Assembly (NCBI RefSeq): GCF_000092405.1
Contig: NC_014220.1
Coordinates: forward strand, 558,001-622,000
Length of the DNA: 64,000 bases
Reading direction: 5' to 3'
Origin: Syntrophothermus lipocalidus DSM 12680
GTDB taxonomy: Bacteria; Bacillota; Syntrophomonadia; Syntrophomonadales; Syntrophothermaceae
The translations under genes and the position numbers were made by a program. How positions within the stretch are numbered: the first letter of the stretch is position 1; each line of letters begins with the position of its first letter. The notes below the pieces were generated by a model. The model saw only the letters and a program-made list of their open reading frames with translations. It had not been told where the DNA came from and searched no databases. Positions 1-9,025 of the stretch are shown here, piece by piece.

Positions 1-114
1 GCAGACTTGATCGTGAAGAGGGAGTCTTATGAGGATCTCATCAGGAACGACGTGATTCCCGAACGTTTGGCCAGAGGCGACGTGGTCAAGATTGCGGCCG
101 GCAAGAAGTTATGA
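1..114 (+). CDS. lysA: Diaminopimelate decarboxylase, C-terminal end (partial)
   Basis: Only the last 37 residues are in the window; the frame is open from base 1 to a TGA at 112-114. The tail reads ADLIVKRESYEDLIRNDVIP followed by ERLARGD, which resembles the conserved end of LysA (V-R-E-S/T-Y-E-D-L-x-x-x-D-x-x-P-E-R). LysA is a PLP enzyme that decarboxylates meso-diaminopimelate to lysine. The call rests on remembered similarity of a short C-terminus, so it is probable rather than certain. A hairpin without a T-tract (arms 152-158 and 169-175) follows. Confidence 0.55.
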   Translation, partial: ADLIVKRESYEDLIRNDVIPERLARGDVVKIAAGKKL

Positions 115-185
115 TGACTGCAAAACAACGCAAACGCTTCAAATGCGAACTAACCGGGTGCTCGAAGCCCCGGTTCTCGCGTTAA

Positions 186-215
186 TTGAGGCTTTTTCCA
201 CGGGTGTGATATAAT
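186..215 (+). promoter_or_regulatory. Sigma-A type promoter of the DHH-CBS-CCA gene
   Basis: TTGAGG at 186-191 and a perfect TATAAT at 210-215 are separated by 18 bp. The start codon lies about 30 bp downstream of the -10 box. Confidence 0.6.
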
Positions 216-247
216 GCGAATGGGCAAGAAATCGCGGGAGAGAAGAC

Positions 248-2887
248 ATGGACATCATAACTTCACATAATGCCTTGGATTTCGATGGTTTGGCGGCCAT
301 GGTGGCAGCAGGGAAGTTATACCCTTCTGCTGTCAAGGTGTTTGCCGGGACGCTTTCTAAGAACGTGAAGAAATTCATGGGTCTGTACAAAGACCATTTA
401 TCCATCAGGTACCCACGAGAAGTGGGCTTGGGTCGGGTTTCGCGCATCATTATGGTGGACACCCGTAATCCTAATCGCCTCGGTCAACTACAGGGTTTAT
501 GCCGGCGGCCTGGCATCGAATTTTACGTTTACGACCACCACCCTGCTTCGCCTGGAGATGTTGCCGGTGTTTTGGAGGAGGTACACGAGGTAGGGGCTAC
601 TACGACTATCCTGGTGGAAAAGCTCATAAGCGAAAAAATTGCGGTTACCCCGTTTGAAGCTACTATCCTGGCCTTGGGTATTTATGAAGATACCGGGAGC
701 CTTTTGTTTTCTTCGACTACTTGGCGGGATGCGGCAGCGGTATCTTTTTTGTTGAGCCGCGGAGCCAATTTGTCGGTTGTGTCTGTTTTTATCGAGGAGC
801 CATTTTCCGACGAGCAGCGTTACCTTTTACACAAACTCATGGAAACGTCCCACCACTACCACGTAAAGGGAGCAGATGTGTTGGTTGCAACAGTCGAGAT
901 CGACAACTTCGTTCCCGGTTTGGACCTAGTTACCCATCGTTTGGCGGAGATGGAACCGGCCGATGCTGTTTTTGTAATAGCCATGATGGAAGGGAAGGCA
1001 AACATCGTTGCCAGGAGCCGGACGAGCAATATCAAGGTAAACGAGGTGTTGTCTTTTGTTGGGGGGCGAGGTCATGAAAAGGCGGCCAGTGCTATGGTAA
1101 AGGGTCGAAGTTTGAGATCGTTGACAGAAGAGGTAATGAAAAGGGTGGAAGAAAGTGCCCGTCCCGGTCTTACCGCCCGTGACATCATGTCAACCCCGGT
1201 CAAGACTGTTTCGGCTCACCTGACCATGGAAGAGGCGGGGCGGATAATGCTGAGATACGGGCACACGGGAATGCCGGTAGTGGACGGGGAAAACGTTGTA
1301 GGCGTTATTTCCCGACGGGATGTGGACAAGGCGCGGATGCATGACCTGGGACATGCTCCGGTGAAAGGCTACATGTCGCGCACGGTGATATCCGTGGTTC
1401 CGGAGACGCCGGTCAAAGAACTGCAGAGACTTATGGTCGAGCACGACGTCGGTCGCCTGCCTGTGATTGAAGAAGGACGTCTGGTAGGCATAGTGTCTCG
1501 TACTGACATCCTTCGGACGCTGCACGGAGAAGACGAAGAAATTGAAGACCATGAGGTGCTTTATGTAAGCGATGAAGCTGGTTCAAGTGATGATTGCCGG
1601 GAGATTTTGTCACATAGATTACCCTCCCGGATCCAGTCACTTTTGGAAATAGCGGGGGTCGTGGCCGAGGACCTCGGATTCATGGTTTACATGGTAGGAG
1701 GTATCGTCCGCGACCTTCTCTTAGGGGTTCCGAATTACGATATCGATTTGGTAGTAGAAGGCGAAGGCCTTGTTTTTGCCAGGGCTTTGGCGCAAAGACT
1801 CGGGGGCAGGGCCCGAGTCCACGAGCGCTTTCAAACAGCGGTGGTGGTGTTGCCCGACGGTTTCAAAATAGATGTGGCTACAGCCCGCACCGAGTATTAC
1901 GAGTTTCCGGCTGCTTTGCCTGTGGTTCATAGGTCTTCGATCAGGGAAGATCTGTACCGGCGGGACTTCACCATCAACACGATGGCAATATGTCTCAATC
2001 CTGGCCGGTTCGGGGAGTTGATCGACTACTTCGGGGGGCGAAAAGACCTGAAGGAAGGTTTGATCAGAATACTGTACAATCTGAGCTTTGTTGAAGATCC
2101 GACCAGGATCTTGCGGGCGATTCGATTTGAACAGCGGTACAAGTTCCAGATAGAGGCTGAGACTTTACGTTTGGCCCGAGATGCTATCGACCGTCGGTTG
2201 CTGGGGAAGCTGTCCCATAAACGTATTCTGCACGAGTTGATTCTTATTCTGGAAGAAAAAGATCCTTTACCTGCACTGAGACGGATGGATGAGATCGGGG
2301 TATGGGAATATGTTATGCCGGAAGTCAGGTTGGATTCCGAGACTTGGATTATGCTCCGCCGGGTACCTAGAGTGTTGGGCTGGCTGGCGGAAAGGTGGCT
2401 TAATATCGGGCTTCGTTCCTGGGTAGTTTATTTGCTGGTGATTCTGCAGAAACTGCCTGACAGCGCGGTGGAAGAGATAGTCCACCGTTACCGGTTTGAC
2501 CGGGATGTGACAGAGATATTATTGATGGGACGCGAAGTGCCCGGGTTGGCGGTGGAAATCGAGGAGATACAAAGCTTAAGCATGAGTGATCTAAACAAAA
2601 AACTGCGAAAATTGAGCGGGGAACACATCGCTTTCTTATTGCTGTGTTTAAACAGGCCTGAGTCGTGGGAAAGGGTAGCTCGGTATCTGGAGCTTAAACA
2701 GGATGTCCGGGTTAAGGTGAACGGCTATGACTTAAAGGCTTTGGGCCTAAGAGAGGGACCGGTCTATCAAAAGATACTCTCTGACTTGTACGATGCTAAC
2801 CTGGATGGTTTGGTCAAGACCTACGACGAAGAGATCGAGCTGGTCAAGAAGTGGATATCTGAGGGGAGAGTAAAGGACGATGGATAG
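248..2887 (+). CDS. DHH-CBS-CBS-tRNA nucleotidyltransferase fusion (CCA/A-adding type)
   Basis: An 879-residue multidomain protein. Residues 1-300 form a DHH phosphoesterase-like domain: H7/D11/D13 motif and the diagnostic DHH at 96-98, with a DHHA1-like part ending near GGRGHEKAAS. Two CBS domains follow (about 304-425). From about 478 there is a class II poly(A) polymerase/CCA-adding head with GGIVRDLLLG, the D-x-D catalytic pair in NYDIDLVVEG, and RRDFTINTMA, then an RNA-binding helical tail. Known relatives repair or add tRNA 3' ends; whether this copy adds CC, A or CCA cannot be read here. It overlaps the next gene by 8 bp, so the two are probably translationally coupled. RBS: gggagagaag before ATG 248. 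Confidence 0.85.
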   Translation: MDIITSHNALDFDGLAAMVAAGKLYPSAVKVFAGTLSKNVKKFMGLYKDHLSIRYPREVGLGRVSRIIMVDTRNPNRLGQLQGLCRRPGIEFYVYDHHPASPGDVAGVLEEVHEVGATTTILVEKLISEKIAVTPFEATILALGIYEDTGSLLFSSTTWRDAAAVSFLLSRGANLSVVSVFIEEPFSDEQRYLLHKLMETSHHYHVKGADVLVATVEIDNFVPGLDLVTHRLAEMEPADAVFVIAMMEGKANIVARSRTSNIKVNEVLSFVGGRGHEKAASAMVKGRSLRSLTEEVMKRVEESARPGLTARDIMSTPVKTVSAHLTMEEAGRIMLRYGHTGMPVVDGENVVGVISRRDVDKARMHDLGHAPVKGYMSRTVISVVPETPVKELQRLMVEHDVGRLPVIEEGRLVGIVSRTDILRTLHGEDEEIEDHEVLYVSDEAGSSDDCREILSHRLPSRIQSLLEIAGVVAEDLGFMVYMVGGIVRDLLLGVPNYDIDLVVEGEGLVFARALAQRLGGRARVHERFQTAVVVLPDGFKIDVATARTEYYEFPAALPVVHRSSIREDLYRRDFTINTMAICLNPGRFGELIDYFGGRKDLKEGLIRILYNLSFVEDPTRILRAIRFEQRYKFQIEAETLRLARDAIDRRLLGKLSHKRILHELILILEEKDPLPALRRMDEIGVWEYVMPEVRLDSETWIMLRRVPRVLGWLAERWLNIGLRSWVVYLLVILQKLPDSAVEEIVHRYRFDRDVTEILLMGREVPGLAVEIEEIQSLSMSDLNKKLRKLSGEHIAFLLLCLNRPESWERVARYLELKQDVRVKVNGYDLKALGLREGPVYQKILSDLYDANLDGLVKTYDEEIELVKKWISEGRVKDDG

Positions 2888-3500
2888 GTTGACCGATTTT
2901 GTTATTTGGTTACCGGCAATATTGGTGGGACTGACTTTTCATGAATACGCCCATGCGCGGGTGGCCGATGCCTTGGGCGACAACACCCCGTATTATCAAG
3001 GCCGCTTAACTTTGAATCCTTTATCGCATATAGACTGGCTCGGTTTCTTGTTACTGGCTTTAGTTCACTTCGGATGGGCCAAGCCGGTACAGGTCAATCC
3101 GTATAACTTCAAAAGGGTCAGCATGAAAACGGGCATGATGCTGGTTTCCCTGGCTGGTCCCCTTATGAACATCTTGGTAGCGATCGTCGGGCTTTTAGCT
3201 ATTAAGTACTTGCCAACCTTCACTGGCGGATCGACATTGTATATAGCTGACCAGCTACTGCAACCGCTGGTGTGGATAAACGTGATACTGGCCAGCTTCA
3301 ACCTCATTCCTATACCGCCTTTGGACGGATACAAGATCCTAGCGGGTTTGCTGCCTGGAAGGCAAGCTGGGTTTATGTACAGCCTGGAACCTTACGGCAC
3401 TCTGATACTGATGTTGCTGATCGTGACCGGGGTAATGGGGACGGTGCTGGATCCTTTTATAAGGCTGGTAATGGGGATTCTTAAACTGGTGGTCGCGTAG
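2880..3500 (+). CDS. Site-2 protease family (M50) intramembrane metalloprotease
   Basis: 206 residues, strongly hydrophobic with several membrane spans. The zinc motif HEYAH follows the first span (LTFHEYAHARVADALGD), and the third ligand motif is PIPPLDGYKI near residue 145. This is the compact YwhC/SpoIVFB-related M50 group found beside tRNA nucleotidyltransferase and trpS in many Clostridia. It lacks a PDZ domain. The substrate is unknown. Start overlaps the preceding stop region, consistent with coupling. Confidence 0.85.
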   Translation: MDRLTDFVIWLPAILVGLTFHEYAHARVADALGDNTPYYQGRLTLNPLSHIDWLGFLLLALVHFGWAKPVQVNPYNFKRVSMKTGMMLVSLAGPLMNILVAIVGLLAIKYLPTFTGGSTLYIADQLLQPLVWINVILASFNLIPIPPLDGYKILAGLLPGRQAGFMYSLEPYGTLILMLLIVTGVMGTVLDPFIRLVMGILKLVVA

Positions 3501-3579
3501 GGGGTTAAGTGATTATCTGTATTTATATAATATTCGTCCTTATCCAGAGAAAGGAATTTTGGCCGAAGGAGTGGATTTT

Positions 3580-4563
3580 ATGCAAGGAACGGTTATGAGC
3601 GGGATGCGTCCCACCGGAAAACTTCATATCGGACACCTGAGCGTACTGCGGAACTGGGTAATGTTGCAGGAGACTTACCGTTGCTTTTTTGCTATAGTGG
3701 ACTGGCACGCTTTAACCACTTCGTTCGACGAAACCGAGATCATCCAAGAGAATATCAGGGACATGTTTTTGGATTGGCTTAGCGTGGGCCTGGATCCGGC
3801 AAAGAGCGCGGTGTTCGTTCAAAGCCACGTAAAAGAGCACGCCGAACTTCACCTGCTTTTGTCCATGGTGACTCCCGTCTCCTGGCTGGAACGGTGTCCC
3901 ACCTATAAAGAACAGATCCAGGAACTGGGAAAAGAAGGCAAGGATATATCTACTTATGGGTTTCTGGGCTACCCGCTCTTGATGGCAGCTGATATACTGG
4001 TTTACAAGGCAGACACAGTACCGGTAGGCAAGGATCAGCTGCCACATTTGGAGTTATGCCGGGAAATCGCGAGGAGATTCAATTACCTTTTCAATGTTAG
4101 TTTATTTCCCGAACCCCAGGCGCTCTTATCCAAGGTACCGGTAATTCCCGGCATTGACGGGCGGAAGATGAGCAAGAGCTACAACAACTATATATCGCTT
4201 ACCGATTCAACGGAAGAAATCCGGGATAAAACCAGGATGATGATAACCGACCCTGCCCGTATCAAAAAGACGGATCCCGGGCACCCCGAAGTATGCACGG
4301 TGTTCGTTTACCACGGGATGTTTAATCAGGAAGAGACAGATGACGTAGAAATCCGGTGCCGGAGGGGCGAGATCGGTTGTGTGGCCTGCAAAGCCAGGTT
4401 GGCACAGCGTTTAGACCAGTTGCTACAACCGATTCGGGATAAGAGAAACGAATTGATGAACCACCCCGGGCAAATCCACGATATGCTGAAAGAAGGAGCA
4501 GAGAAGGCTAGACAAGTAGCTAGCCGTACTTTGGAGGAAGTGCGCGAGGCGATGCGCATCTAA
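3580..4563 (+). CDS. trpS: Tryptophanyl-tRNA synthetase
   Basis: Class I aminoacyl-tRNA synthetase of 327 residues, the normal bacterial length, charging tRNA-Trp. The HIGH signature is KLHIGHLS near the N-terminus and the KMSKS loop is GRKMSKSYNN. The ATG at 3580 is chosen because AAGGAG lies 8 bp upstream; an in-frame TTG at 3559 has no such site. A C-x2-C pair (GCVACKARLAQ) sits in the anticodon-binding region. No T-box leader is visible in the 79-bp gap upstream, so tRNA-sensing control is not evident. Confidence 0.95.
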   Translation: MQGTVMSGMRPTGKLHIGHLSVLRNWVMLQETYRCFFAIVDWHALTTSFDETEIIQENIRDMFLDWLSVGLDPAKSAVFVQSHVKEHAELHLLLSMVTPVSWLERCPTYKEQIQELGKEGKDISTYGFLGYPLLMAADILVYKADTVPVGKDQLPHLELCREIARRFNYLFNVSLFPEPQALLSKVPVIPGIDGRKMSKSYNNYISLTDSTEEIRDKTRMMITDPARIKKTDPGHPEVCTVFVYHGMFNQEETDDVEIRCRRGEIGCVACKARLAQRLDQLLQPIRDKRNELMNHPGQIHDMLKEGAEKARQVASRTLEEVREAMRI

Positions 4564-4569
4564 TTGGTT

Positions 4570-5316
4570 ATGGAATACCGGGTTCAACTGGAGGCTTTTG
4601 AGGGTCCGCTGGATTTACTGCTGCACCTCATCGAGAAGAATAAGGTTAACATTTACGATATCCCGGTGGCGGCTATCACCGAGCAGTACCTGGAGTACCT
4701 TTCTGGATGCCAGGAAATCGATCTGGATCACCTGGCTGATTTCCTGGTCATGGCCTGCACCTTGCTAAGTATCAAGGCGAGGATGCTCTTTGCTCCTACT
4801 GAGAGGGAAGAGGACTCCGGGCAGGACGACGAGGGAGACCCGCGCCAGGAACTGGTCAAGAAGCTGCTGGAGTACAGGAATTACAAGGAACTAGCGGGTA
4901 TCTTGGCTTCTCTTTATCAAGGGGAGAAGCCGAGAGTTTACTATCGCTTGGCTAACGACGAGGACTCGTCGCCTGAAGGCGGGTTGCGGGCTTCGTTGCC
5001 TGAGTTGCTTCGGGCTTTCCGCATGGTGTGGAAGCAGAAGCGAGAAAACGAACTCCAGCTGGTGGTCGCACCGGGCGGTGAGGTCAAAGTCGACCTTAAA
5101 ATGCAGGAATTAGAGCAATTCCTCAAGACCAGACCGCAAGGAATAGTGTTTCAAGATGTTTTCATTAGGGCCGGGACGAGACGGGAGGCTCTGGCCCTTT
5201 TTCTGGCCCTGCTCGAACTGATTAGGCAAAAAAAGGTGGAGGCTATACAGGAACAGAGCTTTGGCCGCATTATCATCCGACTGACAGGAAACGGTGCCAG
5301 AGGCGGTCCCGTCTAA
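4570..5316 (+). CDS. scpA: Segregation and condensation protein A
   Basis: Kleisin subunit of the SMC-ScpAB condensin that organises and segregates the chromosome. The opening MEYRVQLEAFEGPLDLLLHL is the classic ScpA start; a winged-helix C-terminus (KKVEAIQEQSFGRIII) binds the SMC head. 248 residues, normal length. ATG 4570 matches the family start; a TTG at 4564 is possible. The trpS stop lies only 6 bp upstream and scpB begins immediately after, so this is an operon. Confidence 0.93.
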   Translation: MEYRVQLEAFEGPLDLLLHLIEKNKVNIYDIPVAAITEQYLEYLSGCQEIDLDHLADFLVMACTLLSIKARMLFAPTEREEDSGQDDEGDPRQELVKKLLEYRNYKELAGILASLYQGEKPRVYYRLANDEDSSPEGGLRASLPELLRAFRMVWKQKRENELQLVVAPGGEVKVDLKMQELEQFLKTRPQGIVFQDVFIRAGTRREALALFLALLELIRQKKVEAIQEQSFGRIIIRLTGNGARGGPV

Positions 5317-5341
5317 TCCATGGGGAACGGGGGGTTGCCAG

Positions 5342-5857
5342 GTGTTGGCTAGGATAAGCGCAAAGGCAACGATCGAAGCTTTACTGTTTGCCAGTGGCGA
5401 TCCTCTTCCTTTAAGCGAGATCGCCAGGGTCACCGGTTTGTTGCCTGACGATGTCGAGGTTATACTGGAGGAACTTATTTTGGAGTATAATAAAGAGGAG
5501 CACGGGATACAGGTTGTCAAATCGGATGCGGGTTATGCCATGTGTACCAAACCCGCTTTTTTCGAGTATATCAGGGATTTGAACAGAGGGCCAGAAAAAA
5601 GACTTTCACAGGCAGCTCTAGAAACCCTGGCTATCATAGCCTACCGGCAACCGGTAACGAGGACAGAGATAGAGGCGATTCGTGGAGTTAAGGCAGAAAG
5701 AGTTATCAATTCTTTGCTCGAACGGGGGCTAATCGCCGAAGCTGGGAGGAAGGATGCGCCTGGCCGGCCGGTTCTGTATGTTACTACTAACGAATTCATG
5801 AGGTTATTTGGACTCGCCAGTTTGGAGGATTTGCCCAAGGACGTCAGGGGGGCTTGA
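5342..5857 (+). CDS. scpB: Segregation and condensation protein B
   Basis: ScpB forms a dimer of tandem winged helices that binds the ScpA linker. Visible hallmarks are ATIEALLFASGDPLPLSEIA at the start and LAIIAYRQPVTRTEIEAIRG in the middle. About 171 residues from GTG 5342 (TTG 5345 is an equally close alternative); a G-rich stretch at 5327-5334 provides the ribosome site. It is 25 bp after scpA. Confidence 0.93.
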   Translation: MLARISAKATIEALLFASGDPLPLSEIARVTGLLPDDVEVILEELILEYNKEEHGIQVVKSDAGYAMCTKPAFFEYIRDLNRGPEKRLSQAALETLAIIAYRQPVTRTEIEAIRGVKAERVINSLLERGLIAEAGRKDAPGRPVLYVTTNEFMRLFGLASLEDLPKDVRGA

Positions 5858-5859
5858 AC

Positions 5860-6420
5860 ATGGGGGAAGAGAAGTCTTTGGAAGAACAGATCATGATAAA
5901 GGCCCAACAGGTTAGGGGTACGGCTAGGTATATGGCCAGTTTTGAAGACCTGGTGGAGGAACGGATTCGCAAAGCCCGGGAGAAGGGGGCTTTTGATAAC
6001 CTTGAGGGATTTGGTAAACCGCTTCAACTATATGAGAACCCGTTTGAGCCGCCGGAGATGCGGATGGTCTTTAAAATATTGAAGGATGCCGGTTACGCTC
6101 CCTATTGGGTCGAGCTAGGGAAAGATATTGACGGTGCCATGGAAGCTTTTAGAGAGGACGTGGAAAGATTCAAGCGGTACATAGAAGTGGTTTTGGACGG
6201 TAGGGTTAGTCACCGGGCCTGGCAACGCTTTGAAAAGAAAAAAGCTGACTTCTACCAGGACGTTCTAAAGAGGTTGGAGAAGTTGAACAAACAGATTGAC
6301 AATTACAATCTCCATAACCCCATGTTCTGGCTGGGGCGGCACAACATCGACGTCAAGACGGAATATGCTAAAGTAGTCGAAGAAATAGAAGGAGTCGTGG
6401 CCTCCAAAATCAAGAGATGA
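5860..6420 (+). CDS. DUF1992 (DnaJ-C28-like) domain protein
   Basis: 186 residues. The segment from FEDLVEERIRKAREKGAFDN through LEGFGKPLQL is the DUF1992 signature, shared with eukaryotic DNAJC28 and bacterial YhdN-like proteins; no J-domain is present. The function of bacterial members is not established. The ATG at 5860 has AGGGGGG 7-8 bp upstream and lies 2 bp after the scpB stop, so it is co-transcribed with scpAB. The terminator at 6529 ends this operon. Confidence 0.8.
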   Translation: MGEEKSLEEQIMIKAQQVRGTARYMASFEDLVEERIRKAREKGAFDNLEGFGKPLQLYENPFEPPEMRMVFKILKDAGYAPYWVELGKDIDGAMEAFREDVERFKRYIEVVLDGRVSHRAWQRFEKKKADFYQDVLKRLEKLNKQIDNYNLHNPMFWLGRHNIDVKTEYAKVVEEIEGVVASKIKR

Positions 6421-6528
6421 TCACAGTTTGAGATTCCCCGTGATACCTGCGGGGTAGCGGGTAGATGTTAGAGAACTGGCATGCGGTTGTAATGTCAATC
6501 AGTGGCTATTCCTAAAGTATGAGAAAGG

Positions 6529-6551
6529 GCGAGCAAGGCTCGCTTTTTTTC
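6529..6551 (+). terminator. Rho-independent terminator of the trpS-scpAB-DUF1992 operon
   Basis: GCGAGC (6529-6534) and GCTCGC (6538-6543) form a 6-bp stem with a 3-nt loop, followed directly by seven T residues. Confidence 0.8.
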
Positions 6552-6611
6552 TATTTGTATATGGGAAAAGCCTGTGGGGGAAAGATATGGGAAAACGGGA
6601 GAAAACGGGCG

Positions 6612-7250
6612 ATGGTTATAATCTGGTCCTTGGTTGGACTGAGTCTGATCCTTTTCCTGTTCATGGACATAGAAGTGGCTGCGAAATACTTGGAGAATAA
6701 CGATGAAAGTGGTTTGTTTTTAGAAGTTTTTTATCTTAACCGGATGTTTAAGAAAGAATACAGCTACAAGGACCTCGAGCTTGGATTTGGGCGGCTGCTG
6801 CCTTGGTTCGATGTGACCAAGGAAGTGGAGAGCCCGAAAGGAAAAGAATTGTGGGCTGAACGCGGGAGGCTAGGGCTGGTGGATTTGAAAGAGTACTATG
6901 GGAAGATCCGTTTTTTCTTAGCAGGGCTAGATAGGTGGCCTGGGTTAAAACGTTTTTATTTTAGGACCATTCTAATAAAAAGGTTCGAGTGGCATACGGA
7001 GATCGGCGGTGAAGAGCCCATGGAAACCGGTATTAAAGCCGGTCTCTGCTGGGGGGTAAAAGGGTGTCTCGTATCCTACATTACATGGATATTTCCTGTC
7101 AGACGGATCCACGTTCATGTCAGCCCTAGGTTTGATACCAGTTTGTTTAAAACGGTGTTGACCTGTGATATTCAGCTGAAGGTGATCCACGTTCTAATTA
7201 CCATGGGTTTGATTAAACGACTAAACGCAGGGACAACTTTATCTGCTTGA
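6612..7250 (+). CDS. DUF2953 domain protein (YtfI-like), membrane anchored
   Basis: About 212 residues. An N-terminal membrane segment (IIWSLVGLSLILFLFMDIEVA) is followed by a soluble part whose later section (RFEWHTEIGGEEPMETGIKA, then GLCWG) is the DUF2953 signature. In Bacillus the homologue YtfI is encoded next to gerW (ytfJ) and is linked to sporulation; here gerW is 7 kb away. The frame is open further upstream, through the terminator at 6529-6551, so the longer start is unlikely; ATG 6612 has gggaga about 10 bp upstream, ATG 6561 is the alternative. Confidence 0.65.
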   Translation: MVIIWSLVGLSLILFLFMDIEVAAKYLENNDESGLFLEVFYLNRMFKKEYSYKDLELGFGRLLPWFDVTKEVESPKGKELWAERGRLGLVDLKEYYGKIRFFLAGLDRWPGLKRFYFRTILIKRFEWHTEIGGEEPMETGIKAGLCWGVKGCLVSYITWIFPVRRIHVHVSPRFDTSLFKTVLTCDIQLKVIHVLITMGLIKRLNAGTTLSA

Positions 7251-7276
7251 CATGCTGTAGCTTTTTCAAATAGACT
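7247..7276 (+). promoter_or_regulatory. Possible hydA promoter
   Basis: TTGACA at 7247-7252 and TAGACT at 7271-7276 with an 18-bp spacer. The -35 box is perfect and overlaps the previous stop codon; the -10 box is only 4 of 6. Confidence 0.4.
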
Positions 7277-7329
7277 CAAAGGCAGGGGAAAGTGTAATGT
7301 ATACCAAAGGGAGAGGAGAGCGAGATGAC

Positions 7330-9021
7330 ATGGTAAGCGTTGTTATCAACGGCAGCAAAGTGGACGTGCCCGAGGACTTCACAGTAATGCAAGCAGCAGC
7401 CCAAGCAGGTTTTATGATTCCGTCACTTTGCAGCCACCCGGATCTCAAGGTCAAAGAGAACTGCAATGTGTGTGTGGTGGAGGTAAACGGGGAATTAAAG
7501 AACGCATGTGCGGAAAAGGTGTCCCCAGGGATGGAGGTCAAAACCTTTACCCCGCGAGTAATCGAAGCCAAGCGGGAAAACCTCAAGAAGATCCTCAAGG
7601 TTCATCCTCAGGACTGCCTACAGTGTGCCCGCAACCAAAACTGCGAATTGCAGGCCCTCACCGCTACCCTGACTGTTCGTTCTTTCGAACACAAGCCACT
7701 GCAACTGACCAAGGATACTTCAACACCATCCATAGTGCGTGATCCGTCTAAATGTACTCTATGCGGACGCTGTGTGGAGGTCTGCAACGATATCCAAACG
7801 GTTGGGGCATTGGAGATAAAGGACGGGGTAGTGCAGACGGTAGACGGCAAGCCGTTGATCGAGACCAAGTGCGTGATGTGCGGTCAATGCGCCTTGGCTT
7901 GCCCGGTAGGGGCCATCACCGAGAAAGAAGAAATAGACCGGTTCCTAGAGGCGATAGCGGATCCCGAGAAGATCGTGGTAACCCAGATAGCTCCAGCGGT
8001 AAGGGTGGCTGTTGCTGAGGAAGTAGGGATGGAAACCGGCTCTTTGGATATGTTAACGTTTGTGGCGGGTCTCAGACAACTCGGATTCGATTACGTCTTC
8101 CATACCAACTTCACCGCCGACCTCACTATAATGGAGGAAGGCAATGAGCTTTTGAAACGCTTGAAAGAGGGCGGGACCCTTCCGATGCTGACCTCTTGTA
8201 GCCCCGGATGGATCAACTTCATTGAAACGTTCTATCCGGAACAGTTACCTCATCTTTCGACCTGCAAATCGCCGCAGCAGATGTTCGGAGCTTTGGTGAA
8301 GACCTACTGGGCGGACAAGATGGGCATTGACCCGGCCAAGATATTCTCGGTTTCCATCATGCCGTGTACGGCCAAGAAGTATGAAGCTACCCGTCCGGAG
8401 ATGAGAGACAGCGGTTATCAAGACGTGGACCTGGTTCTCACTACCCGCGAAGTGGGAAGGCTTTTCCGCATGTGCGGTGTAGGGTTTGACAAGCTCCAAC
8501 CTTCAAACTTCGATTCCTTGATGGGTGCTTATACAGGGGCTGCGGTTATCTTTGGAGCTTCTGGTGGAGTTATGGAGGCAGCTTTGAGAACCGTTTACGA
8601 AGTGGTTACTGGCAAGACCCTCGAGGACGTAAACTTCACCGCGGTACGCGGTTTCGAGGGTATGAAAGAAGCCGAGGTCGATCTCGACGGCACCAAGGTA
8701 AAGGTTGCGGTTGCCAACTCGCTAGGATGCGCCAGGAAGATTATGGAAGAAATCAAGGCCGGTACCTCACCGTATCACTTTATTGAGATCATGTGCTGCC
8801 CCGGCGGTTGTATCGGTGGCGGCGGGCAGCCGATCCCGTCAACTGTAGCCAAGAGGGTAGAACGCATCAAGGGTATCTACATCGAGGACGAGGGCCTGCC
8901 CTTGCGCAAGTCCCATGAGAACCCGGAAGTCAAGCTCTTGTACGAAGACTTCCTGCATGAGCCGCTGGGACACAAATCGCACGAGCTTTTGCATACCCAC
9001 TACACTCCGAAGAACAAGTAA
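7330..9021 (+). CDS. hydA: [FeFe] hydrogenase, monomeric CpI-like
   Basis: 563 residues. Order of domains: plant-type [2Fe-2S] domain (C-x10-C-x2-C spacing in SLCSHPDLKVKENCNVC), a His-Cys3 [4Fe-4S] site (HPQDCLQCARNQNC), two ferredoxin [4Fe-4S] motifs (CTLCGRCVEVC and CVMCGQCALAC), then the H-cluster domain with all three signatures TSCSPGW, MPCTAKKYE and MCCPGGCIGGGGQP. It reduces protons or oxidises H2, presumably in the cytoplasm. No NuoE/NuoF-like partner genes are adjacent, unlike the electron-bifurcating trimers common in syntrophs, so ferredoxin is the likely partner (inference). Start: ATG 7330 after GGAGAGGAGAG; ATG 7297 also has a purine-rich site. Confidence 0.95.
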   Translation: MVSVVINGSKVDVPEDFTVMQAAAQAGFMIPSLCSHPDLKVKENCNVCVVEVNGELKNACAEKVSPGMEVKTFTPRVIEAKRENLKKILKVHPQDCLQCARNQNCELQALTATLTVRSFEHKPLQLTKDTSTPSIVRDPSKCTLCGRCVEVCNDIQTVGALEIKDGVVQTVDGKPLIETKCVMCGQCALACPVGAITEKEEIDRFLEAIADPEKIVVTQIAPAVRVAVAEEVGMETGSLDMLTFVAGLRQLGFDYVFHTNFTADLTIMEEGNELLKRLKEGGTLPMLTSCSPGWINFIETFYPEQLPHLSTCKSPQQMFGALVKTYWADKMGIDPAKIFSVSIMPCTAKKYEATRPEMRDSGYQDVDLVLTTREVGRLFRMCGVGFDKLQPSNFDSLMGAYTGAAVIFGASGGVMEAALRTVYEVVTGKTLEDVNFTAVRGFEGMKEAEVDLDGTKVKVAVANSLGCARKIMEEIKAGTSPYHFIEIMCCPGGCIGGGGQPIPSTVAKRVERIKGIYIEDEGLPLRKSHENPEVKLLYEDFLHEPLGHKSHELLHTHYTPKNK

Positions 9022-9025
9022 AACC

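Noticed and set aside
152-175. Hairpin after the lysA end as a terminator
   Set aside because: 7-bp stem but no T-tract; not listed as a feature.
6519-6611. Longer N-terminus for the DUF2953 protein
   Set aside because: It would be translated through the terminator at 6529-6551 and lacks an RBS.
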